Positions 33,256 to 41,827 of a stretch of 43,940 nt of DNA are shown here, in pieces. Positions within the stretch are counted from its first letter, which is position 1. Each line of letters starts with the position of its first letter. A model generated the notes under the pieces. The model made no database searches and had not been told where the DNA came from. It was given only the letters and a program-made list of their open reading frames with translations. Where the stretch lies: positions 1 to 43,940 of the forward strand of contig NZ_FTNR01000018.1 of assembly GCF_900156475.1 (NCBI RefSeq), written 5' to 3'. Both the position numbers and the translations under genes were made by a program. The DNA comes from Natronorubrum thiooxidans. GTDB lineage: Archaea > Halobacteriota > Halobacteria > Halobacteriales > Natrialbaceae.

Positions 33256-34113
33256 ATCCGACTCGACCCCGTTATCCTCGGTTGATGTGTCGTCTTGGTC
33301 GCCGATGTGTTCGGCTTCGCCGTCATCATCGGTCAACTCGCCAGCTCTGTCGTCAACGTATCCGGCTTCGGAGTCGTCGTTGACCGAGTTGTCGTTGACC
33401 GAGTTGTCGTTGGCCGAGTCGTCGTCCTTATCGTCAGCTTCCTCATTTTCGGCGTCATCGGCTGTTTGCTCGTCGGTCGGGTCGGTTCGGTCTGCTCTGC
33501 TACCATCTTCGTCCGACGGAGCTGTTTGGTCTGTCTCATCACTCGTGTGGGGAACGTCGGGCGCTTCCGACGTCGCTGTGCCGTCCTCGTCTCCAGTCAA
33601 TTTAGCATCTGATTCTGCTGGTTGTGGTGCGGTGTCGCTGTCTCCTGAGGGCTCGTTTCCATCTGAATTTCCGCCCTCAATCGTCATCTCGTCAGTTCCG
33701 ACCGTTTCGTCCCCGCTTATCTCATCGTCGACAGCCGTCTCGTCTCCGGCTTTGGCCTCGTCCTCGCTTGTTGTGTCGTCTCCGGCTTTGGCCTCACTTT
33801 CGACCGCTTCACCGCTGTTCTGCTGATTTCCGGGCACTGTTCCAGAATCTCCGGCTTCGACTGAGCGCGAGGTTCTATCTGGACCGTCGTTGTCGACCGA
33901 GCCGTTTTCGGAGTCGTTGGCCTGGCTGGTCGTGGGATTCTTCGGTGGAGCATCGTCGATGTCTACCACCGAGAACGAGTCCGCAGTGGCGAACGTTCCC
34001 GAGACCGATTCGGTGTCGGTGAACACCGCGACGGTGGCCGCGCCACCAGCGAAGCCGGCCGTCGCGACGAGGAGGCAGACGATACCGACGGCGAGCGTGC
34101 GCGTTCCTGTCAT
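33241..34113 (-). CDS. Secreted, highly acidic low-complexity protein with SipW-type N-terminus
   Basis: This 290-residue protein has a hydrophobic N-terminal signal segment (VGIVCLLVATAGFAGGAAT, residues about 9-27) followed by VAVFTDTESVSGTFATADSF, which resembles the start of TasA/camelysin-like proteins cut by SipW-type peptidases. The remaining 230 residues are Asp/Glu/Ser/Thr-rich without predicted globular structure, with repeated phrases such as SVNDNSVNDDS. It may be a cell-wall or matrix polymer-like protein. Its start overlaps the stop of the preceding frame by 4 bp, so it is the last gene of the surface operon. Confidence 0.75.
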   Translation of the reverse strand: MTGTRTLAVGIVCLLVATAGFAGGAATVAVFTDTESVSGTFATADSFSVVDIDDAPPKNPTTSQANDSENGSVDNDGPDRTSRSVEAGDSGTVPGNQQNSGEAVESEAKAGDDTTSEDEAKAGDETAVDDEISGDETVGTDEMTIEGGNSDGNEPSGDSDTAPQPAESDAKLTGDEDGTATSEAPDVPHTSDETDQTAPSDEDGSRADRTDPTDEQTADDAENEEADDKDDDSANDNSVNDNSVNDDSEAGYVDDRAGELTDDDGEAEHIGDQDDTSTEDNGVESDSASD

Positions 34114-35140
34114 TCGGATTCCTCTGTCGAGTCGTCCGTCGACACCGGTTCAGTCGTCTCTGCCCATTCGATTTCCGAGTCGATCTCCGTCGCTTGCGCT
34201 GGTGCGGTGTTCACCGATCCCGCCGGCTCATGCTCGGCCGTGACTGCTTTGTCCACGCTCGAGTCCGTTGCAGCCTGATCTGCGATCACCACACTCGAGC
34301 CGCCGTCTGTCGCCGGAGCCACGTCGTCGGCGACCGCTTCGGAGTCAGTAACCGGATTCACCGCCGTCTGATCGGAGCCGGGCATCCCAAAGCGAGTGGA
34401 CAGCAACAGTCCGCCGACGACGAGCACCGAGAGCGTCGCCGCGAACGCCACCGAAATCGCTAGCGTGGTCCGTAGCTCCAAGGCGACGTGGACCGCGTAG
34501 GCTGCGGTAAGTGCCAGAACCCCCGTCGACAGTTGCAGGTCGGTCGGGGTGATGGTGAGCTCGCCGGGTGTCACCTCCGTCGTCGTGGGCGACGCCGGAG
34601 CGGCGCTGTCGCTGCTATCGGCGTCGGCCGTCGAAGACTCGTTTGGCCGCCTGGCGCGCACGAGCGACCACAGTTCGGTTACGACGAGCAGCCCCATGGG
34701 GACGGCGACGAGCAGGACGAACCCGAGCGGCGTGCTCACGGCCTGAATCGCGTAGCCGAGGTACGGAATCGTAGGACGACGACGCCCAGGACGTTCGCTC
34801 CCGGGACCGGGCTTGCGTCCACGTTGCTATTCGCATCACCTCTCGTTTCGAAGGCGACCCCTGTCTCGCTTGCTTCGACACCCACGACACGGTGTGTCAC
34901 TGGCGTCTCTTCGGTGCCTCGAGTGAACGTAATCACGTCGTTCGTTTCGATCGTTGCCGGCGCTCGGTCGGCGACGATCACCACGTCACCAGGGTCAATC
35001 GCCGGTGACATGCTTCCCGAGAGCACGACGAAACTGTACTGTGCGCCGATTACACCCGGAACCGCGTAGATGACGAACGGGACGACGAGGGCGATCAGGA
35101 GGAGCAATCCGATTCCGTTTGCGAGTTTCTTGTAGTTCAT
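34110..35140 (-). pseudogene. SipW-like signal peptidase I with apparent one-base frameshift
   Basis: The first frame (35140-34736, 134 residues) is an archaeal/ER-type signal peptidase: an N-terminal membrane span, the catalytic serine in VLSGSMSPAIDPGD and the histidine in VTHRVVG. Its end, VLRFRTSATRFRP, is nonsense. Reading the other frame from about 34772 restores the conserved sequence TIPYLGYAIQAVSTPLGF and continues through the second membrane span into the frame 34739-34110 (209 residues), a long polar C-terminal extension with two further hydrophobic segments. One base therefore seems missing near 34773. Alternatives are a sequencing error or a real two-part gene: a GTG start overlaps the stop as GTGA (34736-34739). 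The enzyme would process the neighbouring surface proteins. Confidence 0.7.
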
Positions 35141-36106
35141 TTATATGTCCACCTCACAGAGGGGGTTGCCGTCGGTGTCGACCGCCTCGAGGACGGTCAG
35201 ACTGTACGTTCCGTCGGCGATCACGAGCCCCGGCCCAAACGGCTGTGAACAGCTGATGTGGAAGTCGCCGATGGTGGTCCCGTCGACGACGACGTCGAAA
35301 TCGGGACTCCCTTTGATTTCGGGCGGCTCGTGGAGGACTGCGGTGAACGTCTCTCCCGGTTCGACGGTTCGTTCGAACTCGATCGTGTCCGAACGTCGCA
35401 GCAGTTCCAGTGTCGTCTCGCCGTCCGGCCCGTCGTACGCGAAGGTTGCCTGTGCGATTCGATTCCCATTTTGTTCGGGACAGGCGACGCAGTCCGGCGG
35501 CTCCTCGCAGGGCGCAACGCTCGCGAATGGATCACTCGCACTGTCCGCATCGACGTGACGGCACTGTTCGGCGACCAGTTCGACCGTAAATTCGGTCGTC
35601 TCGCCCGCCACCGAATCCGGAACGTCGTCGGGCAGTTCCCACTCGAGTTCGAGATCGATCGCCGTTTCGGGGTCGGTACAACTCGCGAGTCGAACCCCGG
35701 TGGCAAGTGTTCGCGAGACGGCCGAGAGGCTGCCCGCAGCGATCGTGTCACCGTCGACGCGGAAGACGACTGCAAGCGCTTCCCCAAGCGCGTCGCTGAT
35801 CGGTGGACAGCGCGTCCGGAGCCAGAGTCGCGCAGGGTTTGTCTCGACGGTCAGGGAGACTGTGATGGTGTCACCGTCGCCGCGGTCGAGCCCGTCAAAC
35901 GCGAATGCCAGTCGGCCGTCGACGATCGAACACGCGTCGCAGTCGACGTCGATGGCGATCGAGCCGGTCTCGAGTGCGTTCGTCACGCGCTGGCGGTCGC
36001 TCAAATACGCGCCGGTGCCGACGCCGGCGACCGTGCCAGCGGTTCCAATGGCGCCGACTGCGGCGAGTATCTGGCGGCGGCTCAGCCCGATCGAATCCTG
36101 GCTCAT
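35141..36106 (-). CDS. Surface protein with Tat/SipW-type signal (TasA-like family)
   Basis: This 321-residue protein begins with a twin-arginine signal (SRRQILAAVGAIGTAG) that runs into GVGTGAYLSDRQRVTNALETG, the typical SipW-cognate pattern (small residues, then Y/F-x-D and a GxxxxxG stretch). The mature part is beta-rich, with a CDAC near residue 60 and CVACPEQNGN near 230, and ends with a domain containing QPFGPGLVIADGTY. It was trimmed to the ATG at 36106; the open frame extends upstream in other genes. It overlaps the previous gene by 4 bp, and the signal peptidase gene starts directly after its stop. Confidence 0.8.
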   Translation of the reverse strand: MSQDSIGLSRRQILAAVGAIGTAGTVAGVGTGAYLSDRQRVTNALETGSIAIDVDCDACSIVDGRLAFAFDGLDRGDGDTITVSLTVETNPARLWLRTRCPPISDALGEALAVVFRVDGDTIAAGSLSAVSRTLATGVRLASCTDPETAIDLELEWELPDDVPDSVAGETTEFTVELVAEQCRHVDADSASDPFASVAPCEEPPDCVACPEQNGNRIAQATFAYDGPDGETTLELLRRSDTIEFERTVEPGETFTAVLHEPPEIKGSPDFDVVVDGTTIGDFHISCSQPFGPGLVIADGTYSLTVLEAVDTDGNPLCEVDI

Positions 36107-36822
36107 CGGCCACCTCCACACTGTTCTGCGCCGACTGCGAGTTCGAACTCGAGGGACTGGCCTTGCCACTCGTTTGTGGCCGATTCGGTGACCGTCCAGG
36201 CGAATCCAAGGCAGAGCCGGTCTCCTTCGGCGAGGCAGTCGCCGAAGCCGTTTCGAAGCCGGAGCCCGTCGGTTCCGGGCCCGTACATCTCGCCGAGTTC
36301 GGCGAGGGTCAACTCCACGTCGGGATCGTCGGGTATCGCTCCCGTTCCGGTACAGCCGCCGATGCCGAATAGTCCGGTATCGTACCAGAGTGCGACGTCG
36401 ACGACCTCGCTGAGATCGCCCGAAACGGTCGGTATCAGTCTGACCCGCGCATCCATTGCCTCTGCGAAGAGTCCAAGCGCGATCGTCCCGGTGTCCCCTG
36501 GGAGCACGTTCGACGCCGCAATCAGGGGGCCGTCCGTTGCCGCGTCGTAGCCGTCGACAGTCGTCTCTGTGGATGGATCCTCCGCAGGCTGTTCGGTTTC
36601 GTTCGCCGTCGGCGTCGCGTTCACGACGTGACCGTTGTAGGTGCTGTACCAGGCGACGCGAAGTCGTGGTCCGTTGTCGTCGGTCCGAGCGTACGTGTAG
36701 TCCGTATAGTCCGGCGTGTCGCTCGTCACGGTCGCTCCTCGGAATCCGAGGGTAACGAGCCCGGTGGCGCCGACGCCGCCGAGTAGCTTTCGCCGGGTGA
36801 TAGTCGATGTGCGTTGTGTCAC
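36103..36822 (-). CDS. Secreted Tat-signal protein of the surface cluster
   Basis: This 239-residue protein has a Tat motif (TRRKLLGGVGATG, residues 9-21). The mature part contains VLPGDTGTIALGLFAEAMDA, close to the PGD-xG segment of TasA/camelysin-like proteins, and ends in LEFELAVGAEQCGGG, resembling the ends of the neighbouring vWA and 253-residue proteins (LEFDLGLYTEQCRHN). The family resemblance supports secretion to the surface or a fibre. The stop overlaps the next start by 4 bp. Confidence 0.78.
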   Translation of the reverse strand: MTQRTSTITRRKLLGGVGATGLVTLGFRGATVTSDTPDYTDYTYARTDDNGPRLRVAWYSTYNGHVVNATPTANETEQPAEDPSTETTVDGYDAATDGPLIAASNVLPGDTGTIALGLFAEAMDARVRLIPTVSGDLSEVVDVALWYDTGLFGIGGCTGTGAIPDDPDVELTLAELGEMYGPGTDGLRLRNGFGDCLAEGDRLCLGFAWTVTESATNEWQGQSLEFELAVGAEQCGGGR

Positions 36823-37277
36823 TGTCGTTCCTCAGTTTTTCAGCCGGCTCCGCCAGACTGGCCATGGTCGTCTCTCGTGATCGCTGCGGAATGCATCGAT
36901 AGCTGTCCCCCTTCGGCAGGGATATGAATGATAGTCATACCACCTGTAGACGGCTCCGGCAGGGCAATGCTACCGCCCGTCGCCGCCGTAGCAGGTCTGG
37001 CTTACCACTGCCAGTGGCGTGCGTGTCTGCCCGCAAGCGGCTCCTGTACTCGTGCCTGCGGAACCGAGATCGGCCCACAATCCTCGGGAACGTCCGAGTT
37101 CGGTTTCGTTGTTTCTCACGCCTCCTCTTAGACGACGTCCCACCGGCGGCGTCGAACCGCCGTCCCGCGGACCCGATTCGCGTCACGAGCGCTCGGCGGT
37201 GCCGAGGATATCGTACTCCAAGTGGGATCGAACCGTCAGCTGTCGGCTCGGCCACGAAGTTCGCCGTCGCCACCGCT
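36823..37277. other. Intergenic region in the surface cluster with a stem-loop
   Basis: No credible gene is present. The region carries the perfect stem-loop GGCGG-CGTCGAA-CCGCC (37146-37162); a similar stem-loop lies before the next gene at 39044-39060. A promoter for the downstream operon is expected here, but no clear TATA box is visible. Confidence 0.4.
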
Positions 37278-39017
37278 TCAGTTGGTTGCCGTCTCTGCAA
37301 CGAAGTTGTGCCGGCACTGCTCGGTGTAGAGCCCGAGATCGAACTCGAGTGAGGCGCCCTGAACGTCGTTGTTGTCCATCGTCGCCTCGGGATCGCTCGA
37401 GCGAATCGGGAACGCCCAACTGAAGCCGACACAGTGGGTCATCCCAGGTTCGAAACAGTCGATGCCGTCCTCACGCGGCACGGCATCGATGATCCGTCCG
37501 GGGTCGCTCTCGAGGACGTCGAACACCTCGGCGAGGGTTCCGCAGGCGACGACCTCTTCCGGGAGGATTTCGATCGCGACCTGTGCGAATAGGCCGGGGA
37601 TCGACGTCGGGTCGTCGATGTTGAAGAAAAACGCCGGGTCGCCGCCGTAGGCGAACGGATCACCGCTGAAGGTCGCGGCCGTCGCGCCGCTGACGTCGAT
37701 CGGCAGTCCCGCCGGCCCGGCCATCACGCGCTGGGTAAACTCGGCGCGGGAGTCGCCAGCATCGTCGCCGACGATGAAGATGCTCGTCGCGTAGTCGGGG
37801 TCCGTACGGGCCGCGTTCGCGGCGCTCAGCAGGTCCTCGAACCGATCGTTCGTCAGGCTCCCACCGAAGTATGGCTCGCCGTCCGTGAACGTGATCGACT
37901 GTGGCTTGCGGCTGTCGTCGACTCGTCCGTCGAACAGATCCATGAGTTCGCCGAACCCTTCCTCGAGGGCGGTCCCGGTCCCGTCGAACAGGTCGTCGAG
38001 TTGGTCTCGAAGGTTCCGTAACGGCGCGTCGCCGCTCCCGTCGAGCGTGATCAGGTCGGTGATGGCTGACGTGAACCCGTCGCCGTCGGGATCGCCCCAG
38101 CCCCCGATATCCACGGATGTGATGACGTTTGGGCCGGGGTTGCTCGAGTCACCGTCGTTGCTGTAGCCGTCGAAGAACACCGCACCGATGCGGAAGTCGT
38201 CGGCGTCGATGTCCGGATCGGCGTCGATTTCTCCCTGCAGGAGATCGATGAAGTCGATGACGCCTTGCTCGACGAGATCGATCTTTGCGGTCTGGCTGTA
38301 GGACGTCTCCCCGTACTCGGCGTTACCGACCGTGATCGAGTCACTGGTGACGATCCCGCCGTACTGCGAGTACAGCATCGAGCCCGAGAAGTCGATCATC
38401 AACACGAGATCGGACGGCTCGAGGTCGTCGTAGACGTTGTCACAGTCCTCGTCGCGCCAGAGCTTCGCACGGAGGTAGTCCGCAAGCTGGCCGTCGCCAG
38501 CGCCGGGCGTCTCCCCGGTAACCTCACCGTTCATCCAGACGTAGCCGGGGTTGTCACAGAGCGTGAACCCGAACGTGACCTCCCCTTCGTCGCCGGGTTT
38601 GATGTCGGCAAGCGAGATGGCCGGCCGTGGTGCCTTCCCGAGGGTCTCGAAGTCACCACACGAGAGCGGGAGGTTGCGCCCGTCCGCAGGGTCATCGTTC
38701 GGATTGTTGACGTAGGTTAGGTCGCCGAGTGACTGGATGCCGTCGCCGTCGTGATCCGGGTACGCATTGACCCAGGGGCGGCCGGCATCGCCGTAGTCGC
38801 CCGGTCGGACCGACTGGTCCGCCCCGTAGTAGAGCTGCTGCCAGCTGCCGTGCATGGTAAGCTGGCCGGCGGTGAGCGTGTTTCCGTCGAACGATTCCTG
38901 GTCGCTGAAGTAGGCGGCCGTCCCGAGTCCCGCGCCGACCGACGCGACGCCGATCGCGCCGAGTCCGCCGAGGATCTTTCGTCGGGAAAGACCGACCGTC
39001 TTGTCGTTGGTAGTCAT
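37278..39017 (-). CDS. Secreted von Willebrand A domain protein with Tat/SipW-type signal
   Basis: This 579-residue protein starts with a twin-arginine signal (LSRRKILGGLGAIG, residues 10-23) and AAYFSDQESFDGNTLTAG. The TasA-like part (40-200) is interrupted by a vWA domain (about 203-440) whose metal site reads DFSGS (209-213) with the later TFTDGEPYFGG. The C-terminal part (HCVGFSWAFPIRS to QCRHN) again matches the neighbours. vWA domains bind ligands or partner proteins, so it may be an adhesive tip of a fibre. It is the largest gene of the surface group and is exported by the Tat route. Confidence 0.88.
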   Translation of the reverse strand: MTTNDKTVGLSRRKILGGLGAIGVASVGAGLGTAAYFSDQESFDGNTLTAGQLTMHGSWQQLYYGADQSVRPGDYGDAGRPWVNAYPDHDGDGIQSLGDLTYVNNPNDDPADGRNLPLSCGDFETLGKAPRPAISLADIKPGDEGEVTFGFTLCDNPGYVWMNGEVTGETPGAGDGQLADYLRAKLWRDEDCDNVYDDLEPSDLVLMIDFSGSMLYSQYGGIVTSDSITVGNAEYGETSYSQTAKIDLVEQGVIDFIDLLQGEIDADPDIDADDFRIGAVFFDGYSNDGDSSNPGPNVITSVDIGGWGDPDGDGFTSAITDLITLDGSGDAPLRNLRDQLDDLFDGTGTALEEGFGELMDLFDGRVDDSRKPQSITFTDGEPYFGGSLTNDRFEDLLSAANAARTDPDYATSIFIVGDDAGDSRAEFTQRVMAGPAGLPIDVSGATAATFSGDPFAYGGDPAFFFNIDDPTSIPGLFAQVAIEILPEEVVACGTLAEVFDVLESDPGRIIDAVPREDGIDCFEPGMTHCVGFSWAFPIRSSDPEATMDNNDVQGASLEFDLGLYTEQCRHNFVAETATN

Positions 39018-39154
39018 GGTATGTCCCCGATGGGGAAGCCCACTTGCGGAGTCGAACCGCCCCGATAACCCGCGATCACGGTCGTACCGGCCGGTCCGCG
39101 AGCGTCCGATCGCCCGCTACCGGGTGGGTGGTCAGTCGAAAGCCGGACGGCTAC

Positions 39155-39916
39155 TCAGGGTGAGAGTCCCATCGCGTTGTCCAGGACGCTTGCTGCGTCG
39201 TTGTGGCGCGCCTGTTCGGCGTAGAACGTCATGCTCGAGGTCAGCGTCGCCCCCTGGATCTCGTTACCAACGTCCGTTGGGATCGTCACGTCCAGACAGA
39301 CGGTCACCGTCTCGCCGGGTTGGAACGTCACCGCTCCCTCGTCGTCCGAGACAATGATGCCGCTCTCGAGGCTCGCAAGGAGGTCGGCCAACGAGCCGTA
39401 GGCCTGCTCGTGTTCGACACCGTCGACGGTGGTCGTGAGCGTCGCCGTCGCCGACTCACCCAGCGTCGAGAGATCGGCCTCGTCGTCGATGTCCCAGAGA
39501 TCGTCCAGATTGACGTTCTCCGCGTCGACACCGTTTTGTTCGTCCGAATCGCCGACCACGACGACGTAGCCGGGGTTGTCACCGACGGTGATGTCCCAGC
39601 AGAATTTGTACTCGTCACCGGGCTTTGCGTCCTCGATATCGATCGGTGACTGCACCCAGATACCGTCCTCACCTGCTCCGTTCTCGTATGCAGCTTGGTC
39701 GGGACCCATGCCATCCTGGTCGAGGTGCTGGACCGATTGCTTGACCTCGAGGCTGAACGATCCTGCCGTGATCGTGTTGTCCGAGAAGGTCTCCTGGTCG
39801 CTGAAGTACGCTGTCGTTCCCAGGCCCGCCCCCGCGGAGGCGATGCCGATCGCGCCAATGCCACCGAGCACGCGTCGGCGGGACAGTCCAATGTTGCTGT
39901 TGTTGTCGTCGGTCAT
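39155..39916 (-). CDS. Secreted Tat/SipW-type signal protein (TasA/camelysin-like)
   Basis: This 253-residue protein is close to the N- and C-terminal parts of the vWA protein without the insert: LSRRRVLGGIGAIGIAS, TAYFSDQETFSDNTITAG, then IEDAKPGDEYKFCWDITVGD and finally FYAEQARHNDAAS. It is probably a structural subunit of the same fibre or surface layer. The ATG at 39916 follows a leader of unusual length; no TATA box is evident near it. It is separated from the vWA gene by 137 bp containing a stem-loop. Confidence 0.82.
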   Translation of the reverse strand: MTDDNNSNIGLSRRRVLGGIGAIGIASAGAGLGTTAYFSDQETFSDNTITAGSFSLEVKQSVQHLDQDGMGPDQAAYENGAGEDGIWVQSPIDIEDAKPGDEYKFCWDITVGDNPGYVVVVGDSDEQNGVDAENVNLDDLWDIDDEADLSTLGESATATLTTTVDGVEHEQAYGSLADLLASLESGIIVSDDEGAVTFQPGETVTVCLDVTIPTDVGNEIQGATLTSSMTFYAEQARHNDAASVLDNAMGLSP

Positions 39917-40190
39917 GGTTGTGCTCCCGAGCGATCGGCGGGAACCTCGAGGCACCTCGTGATCGATCGGGTATTTCTCCAGGGGGGAGCACCCCTCGTA
40001 GTTACAAGTTGATACGTCACTGTGGAACGACACACTTGGTCCCGAAGCGCCGAGTCAAACCACCCGTTCGGCGGCAGTAGGGTCTCCAAGCCGGGTTTCC
40101 AGCCCGATTCGTGGCTATACATGGTGACACTACCGGATCGCTCGAGCGGCGGTCAGGGTTGCGTACCGCCCGACGGATGACCGGATGGAT

Positions 40191-40224
40191 CAGCGTGTAT
40201 TGTAGCACGCTGACAGTACCGTCA
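40191..40224. promoter_or_regulatory. Inverted repeats in the divergent surface-protein/regulator region
   Basis: CAGCGTG (40191-40197) and CACGCTG (40206-40212) are perfect 7-bp arms around TATTGTAG. They are directly followed by the near-palindrome TGACAGTACCGTCA (40211-40224). The elements lie about 55-90 bp upstream of the winged-helix gene and could be its operator. Confidence 0.4.
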
Positions 40225-40278
40225 GTGGTACGCAAAACATGCTGACGTGTCTCGGTGGCTAACTATTCAGCAATCCTC

Positions 40279-40806
40279 ATGTTCCGAACGAACTCCCTCT
40301 CCGAAGGGGACATCTACGAAATTCTGTCGAACAGCCGCCGCCGCGAGACGATCCGTCACCTGTCGGCGGTACGCGACTGCTCGGTCTCGCTTCGGGAGTT
40401 GTCGGTTGCCATCGCGACGGCCGAGACCGGCCAGTCGCCGCCGCCGCAGACCGCCCGCGAGAGCGTTCGGAGTTCGCTCCACCAGACACACCTACCGAAG
40501 CTCACCGAACTAGGCGTCGTCAACTACGACTGTGACACCCGGACCGTGACCCTGCGTGACCACGCACGTGACGTAGACCGCTACATGACGGTTATCACTC
40601 CGTATGGACTCACTTGGGCAGAGCTGTACCAGGCCCTCGGCGTGTTTTCGCTCTTGACTGTCCTCGCGTCGCTCCTCGAGGCCCCGCTTGTCGGTGCGAT
40701 CGATCCGCTGTTGTGGATCAGCGGCTCACTCGTTGCCTTCGCTGTGGCGATCGCCACCCAGCTCTGGTCGAATCGCTGGACCGTACTCCGGGCACTTCAG
40801 CGCTGA
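40279..40806 (+). CDS. Winged-helix protein with two membrane segments (haloarchaeal DUF7344-like), copy 1
   Basis: This 175-residue protein has an N-terminal winged-helix domain (EGDIYEILSNSRRRETIRHL, HQTHLPKLTELGVVNYD). Two hydrophobic segments follow (about 118-137 and 142-162). The ILSNxRRR start and the HLPKL motif are shared with 41387-41695 and 43081-43662, so they form one family, probably membrane-linked regulators. An in-frame GTG at 40255 would add eight residues. It is divergent from the surface-protein gene. Confidence 0.75.
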   Translation: MFRTNSLSEGDIYEILSNSRRRETIRHLSAVRDCSVSLRELSVAIATAETGQSPPPQTARESVRSSLHQTHLPKLTELGVVNYDCDTRTVTLRDHARDVDRYMTVITPYGLTWAELYQALGVFSLLTVLASLLEAPLVGAIDPLLWISGSLVAFAVAIATQLWSNRWTVLRALQR

Positions 40807-40912
40807 GTGGGCAGACAGTGGACCGATTGTGGAACCGTCTCCGCGCTCAGCGTCGAGTTGTCACGCCGAAAAGTAGTACTGCACAGTGGGCCGACACGGG
40901 CTCCAGTCTCGG

Positions 40913-41296
40913 TCAGACGGCTGCGAACGGGTTTGCGGTCCCGTCGTTGTGACGGTACTGGTCGGCAGCGAAGCCGATCGCGAACTCAATGGCGTCGGTC
41001 TGGACCTCGTTGCCGACGTCGGTGGGAAGTTCCCACCCGAACCCGAAACACCGAGTCACGGAGTTGCTGAAGCAGACGCGCTCTTCGTCCTGCAGGTTCG
41101 CATGCAGCGGGATCCCGTCCTCGAGTGCATCTATCACTTCGCGCAGGGTCCGTTCGGCGATGACCGCCTCGCCGGTGAGCACGACCGATGCGATCTGTGC
41201 GTAGATACTGATTCGGTATCTCCAGCGGTAACTACAGGGAATACACGTACCATTATTTTCCGGGCAAACACTTCTGAGGAGAGAGGTAGTTGGCAT
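40913..41296 (-). pseudogene. Truncated relic of a vWA-type surface protein
   Basis: The last 95 residues of this frame (YAQIASVVLTGEAVIAERTL to the end, with CFGFGWELPTDVGNEVQ and QYRHNDG) align with the C-terminal part of the vWA protein (FAQVAIEILPEEVVACGTL, HCVGFSWAFP, QCRHN). There is no signal peptide, TasA-like N-terminus or vWA domain, and the first 30 residues are Cys-rich nonsense. I read it as the 3' remnant of a lost paralogue. No other piece of that gene is visible upstream. Confidence 0.7.
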
Positions 41297-41386
41297 TCGA
41301 AATTCAGCGTTTATCGTCAGAGCCGTCGGACTGAATATCAGTCGATAGCGAGAACGTCCTGATTGGCACAGTTATGCGGTCGTCGA

Positions 41387-41695
41387 TCAGGACGTGTGCG
41401 TCTCCAGTACGTATAGGAGTTCCTCACACAGATCGTTGGGATAGTATCGGATCATCTCACTTTGCGAATCCCAATCGATCAGATTCGATTCGTTCAGTTT
41501 CGGCAGATGGACGTGGAACAGTTCTGTTCGTAGCGACACCTCGTCTGCCACAGAATCAATGTATCCCACCAGCTCGTCCATCGTTGCTGTATTATCCGGT
41601 TGTCCGTCGAGAAACTGAAACGTTTGTCGACGGTACTGATGAGCGAGCAGCTGAAGCAATTCATTAGAGCCAGTTATGGGTGAAACGAGGTTCAT
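41387..41695 (-). CDS. Winged-helix protein (haloarchaeal DUF7344-like), copy 2, no membrane part
   Basis: This 102-residue protein contains only the winged-helix domain: LLQLLAHQYRRQTFQFL, then LRTELFHVHLPKLNESNLIDWD and IRYYPNDL. It is the soluble version of the family represented at 40279-40806 and 43081-43662. The ATG at 41695 is chosen since upstream residues have no homology. It is probably a DNA-binding regulator; the target is unknown. Confidence 0.72.
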   Translation of the reverse strand: MNLVSPITGSNELLQLLAHQYRRQTFQFLDGQPDNTATMDELVGYIDSVADEVSLRTELFHVHLPKLNESNLIDWDSQSEMIRYYPNDLCEELLYVLETHTS

Positions 41696-41827
41696 TGGAA
41701 TTCGTCCCTCCACTGCCGAAATGAGTAACAAAGGTATAAGCGTGTCGTGCATACAACCTTGGAGGTTGCGGATTTCACACCACAATCGTAAAAATCTGCA
41801 AATTTCAGTTGTCGGGCGCGAGGCTCA

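Noticed and set aside
36924-37352. Plus-strand open frame between surface genes
   Set aside because: Arg-rich shadow without domain, partly antisense to the end of the vWA gene.
39030-39130. Possible tRNA gene on the minus strand
   Set aside because: A T-arm-like hairpin is visible, but the acceptor stem does not pair and no anticodon arm fits.
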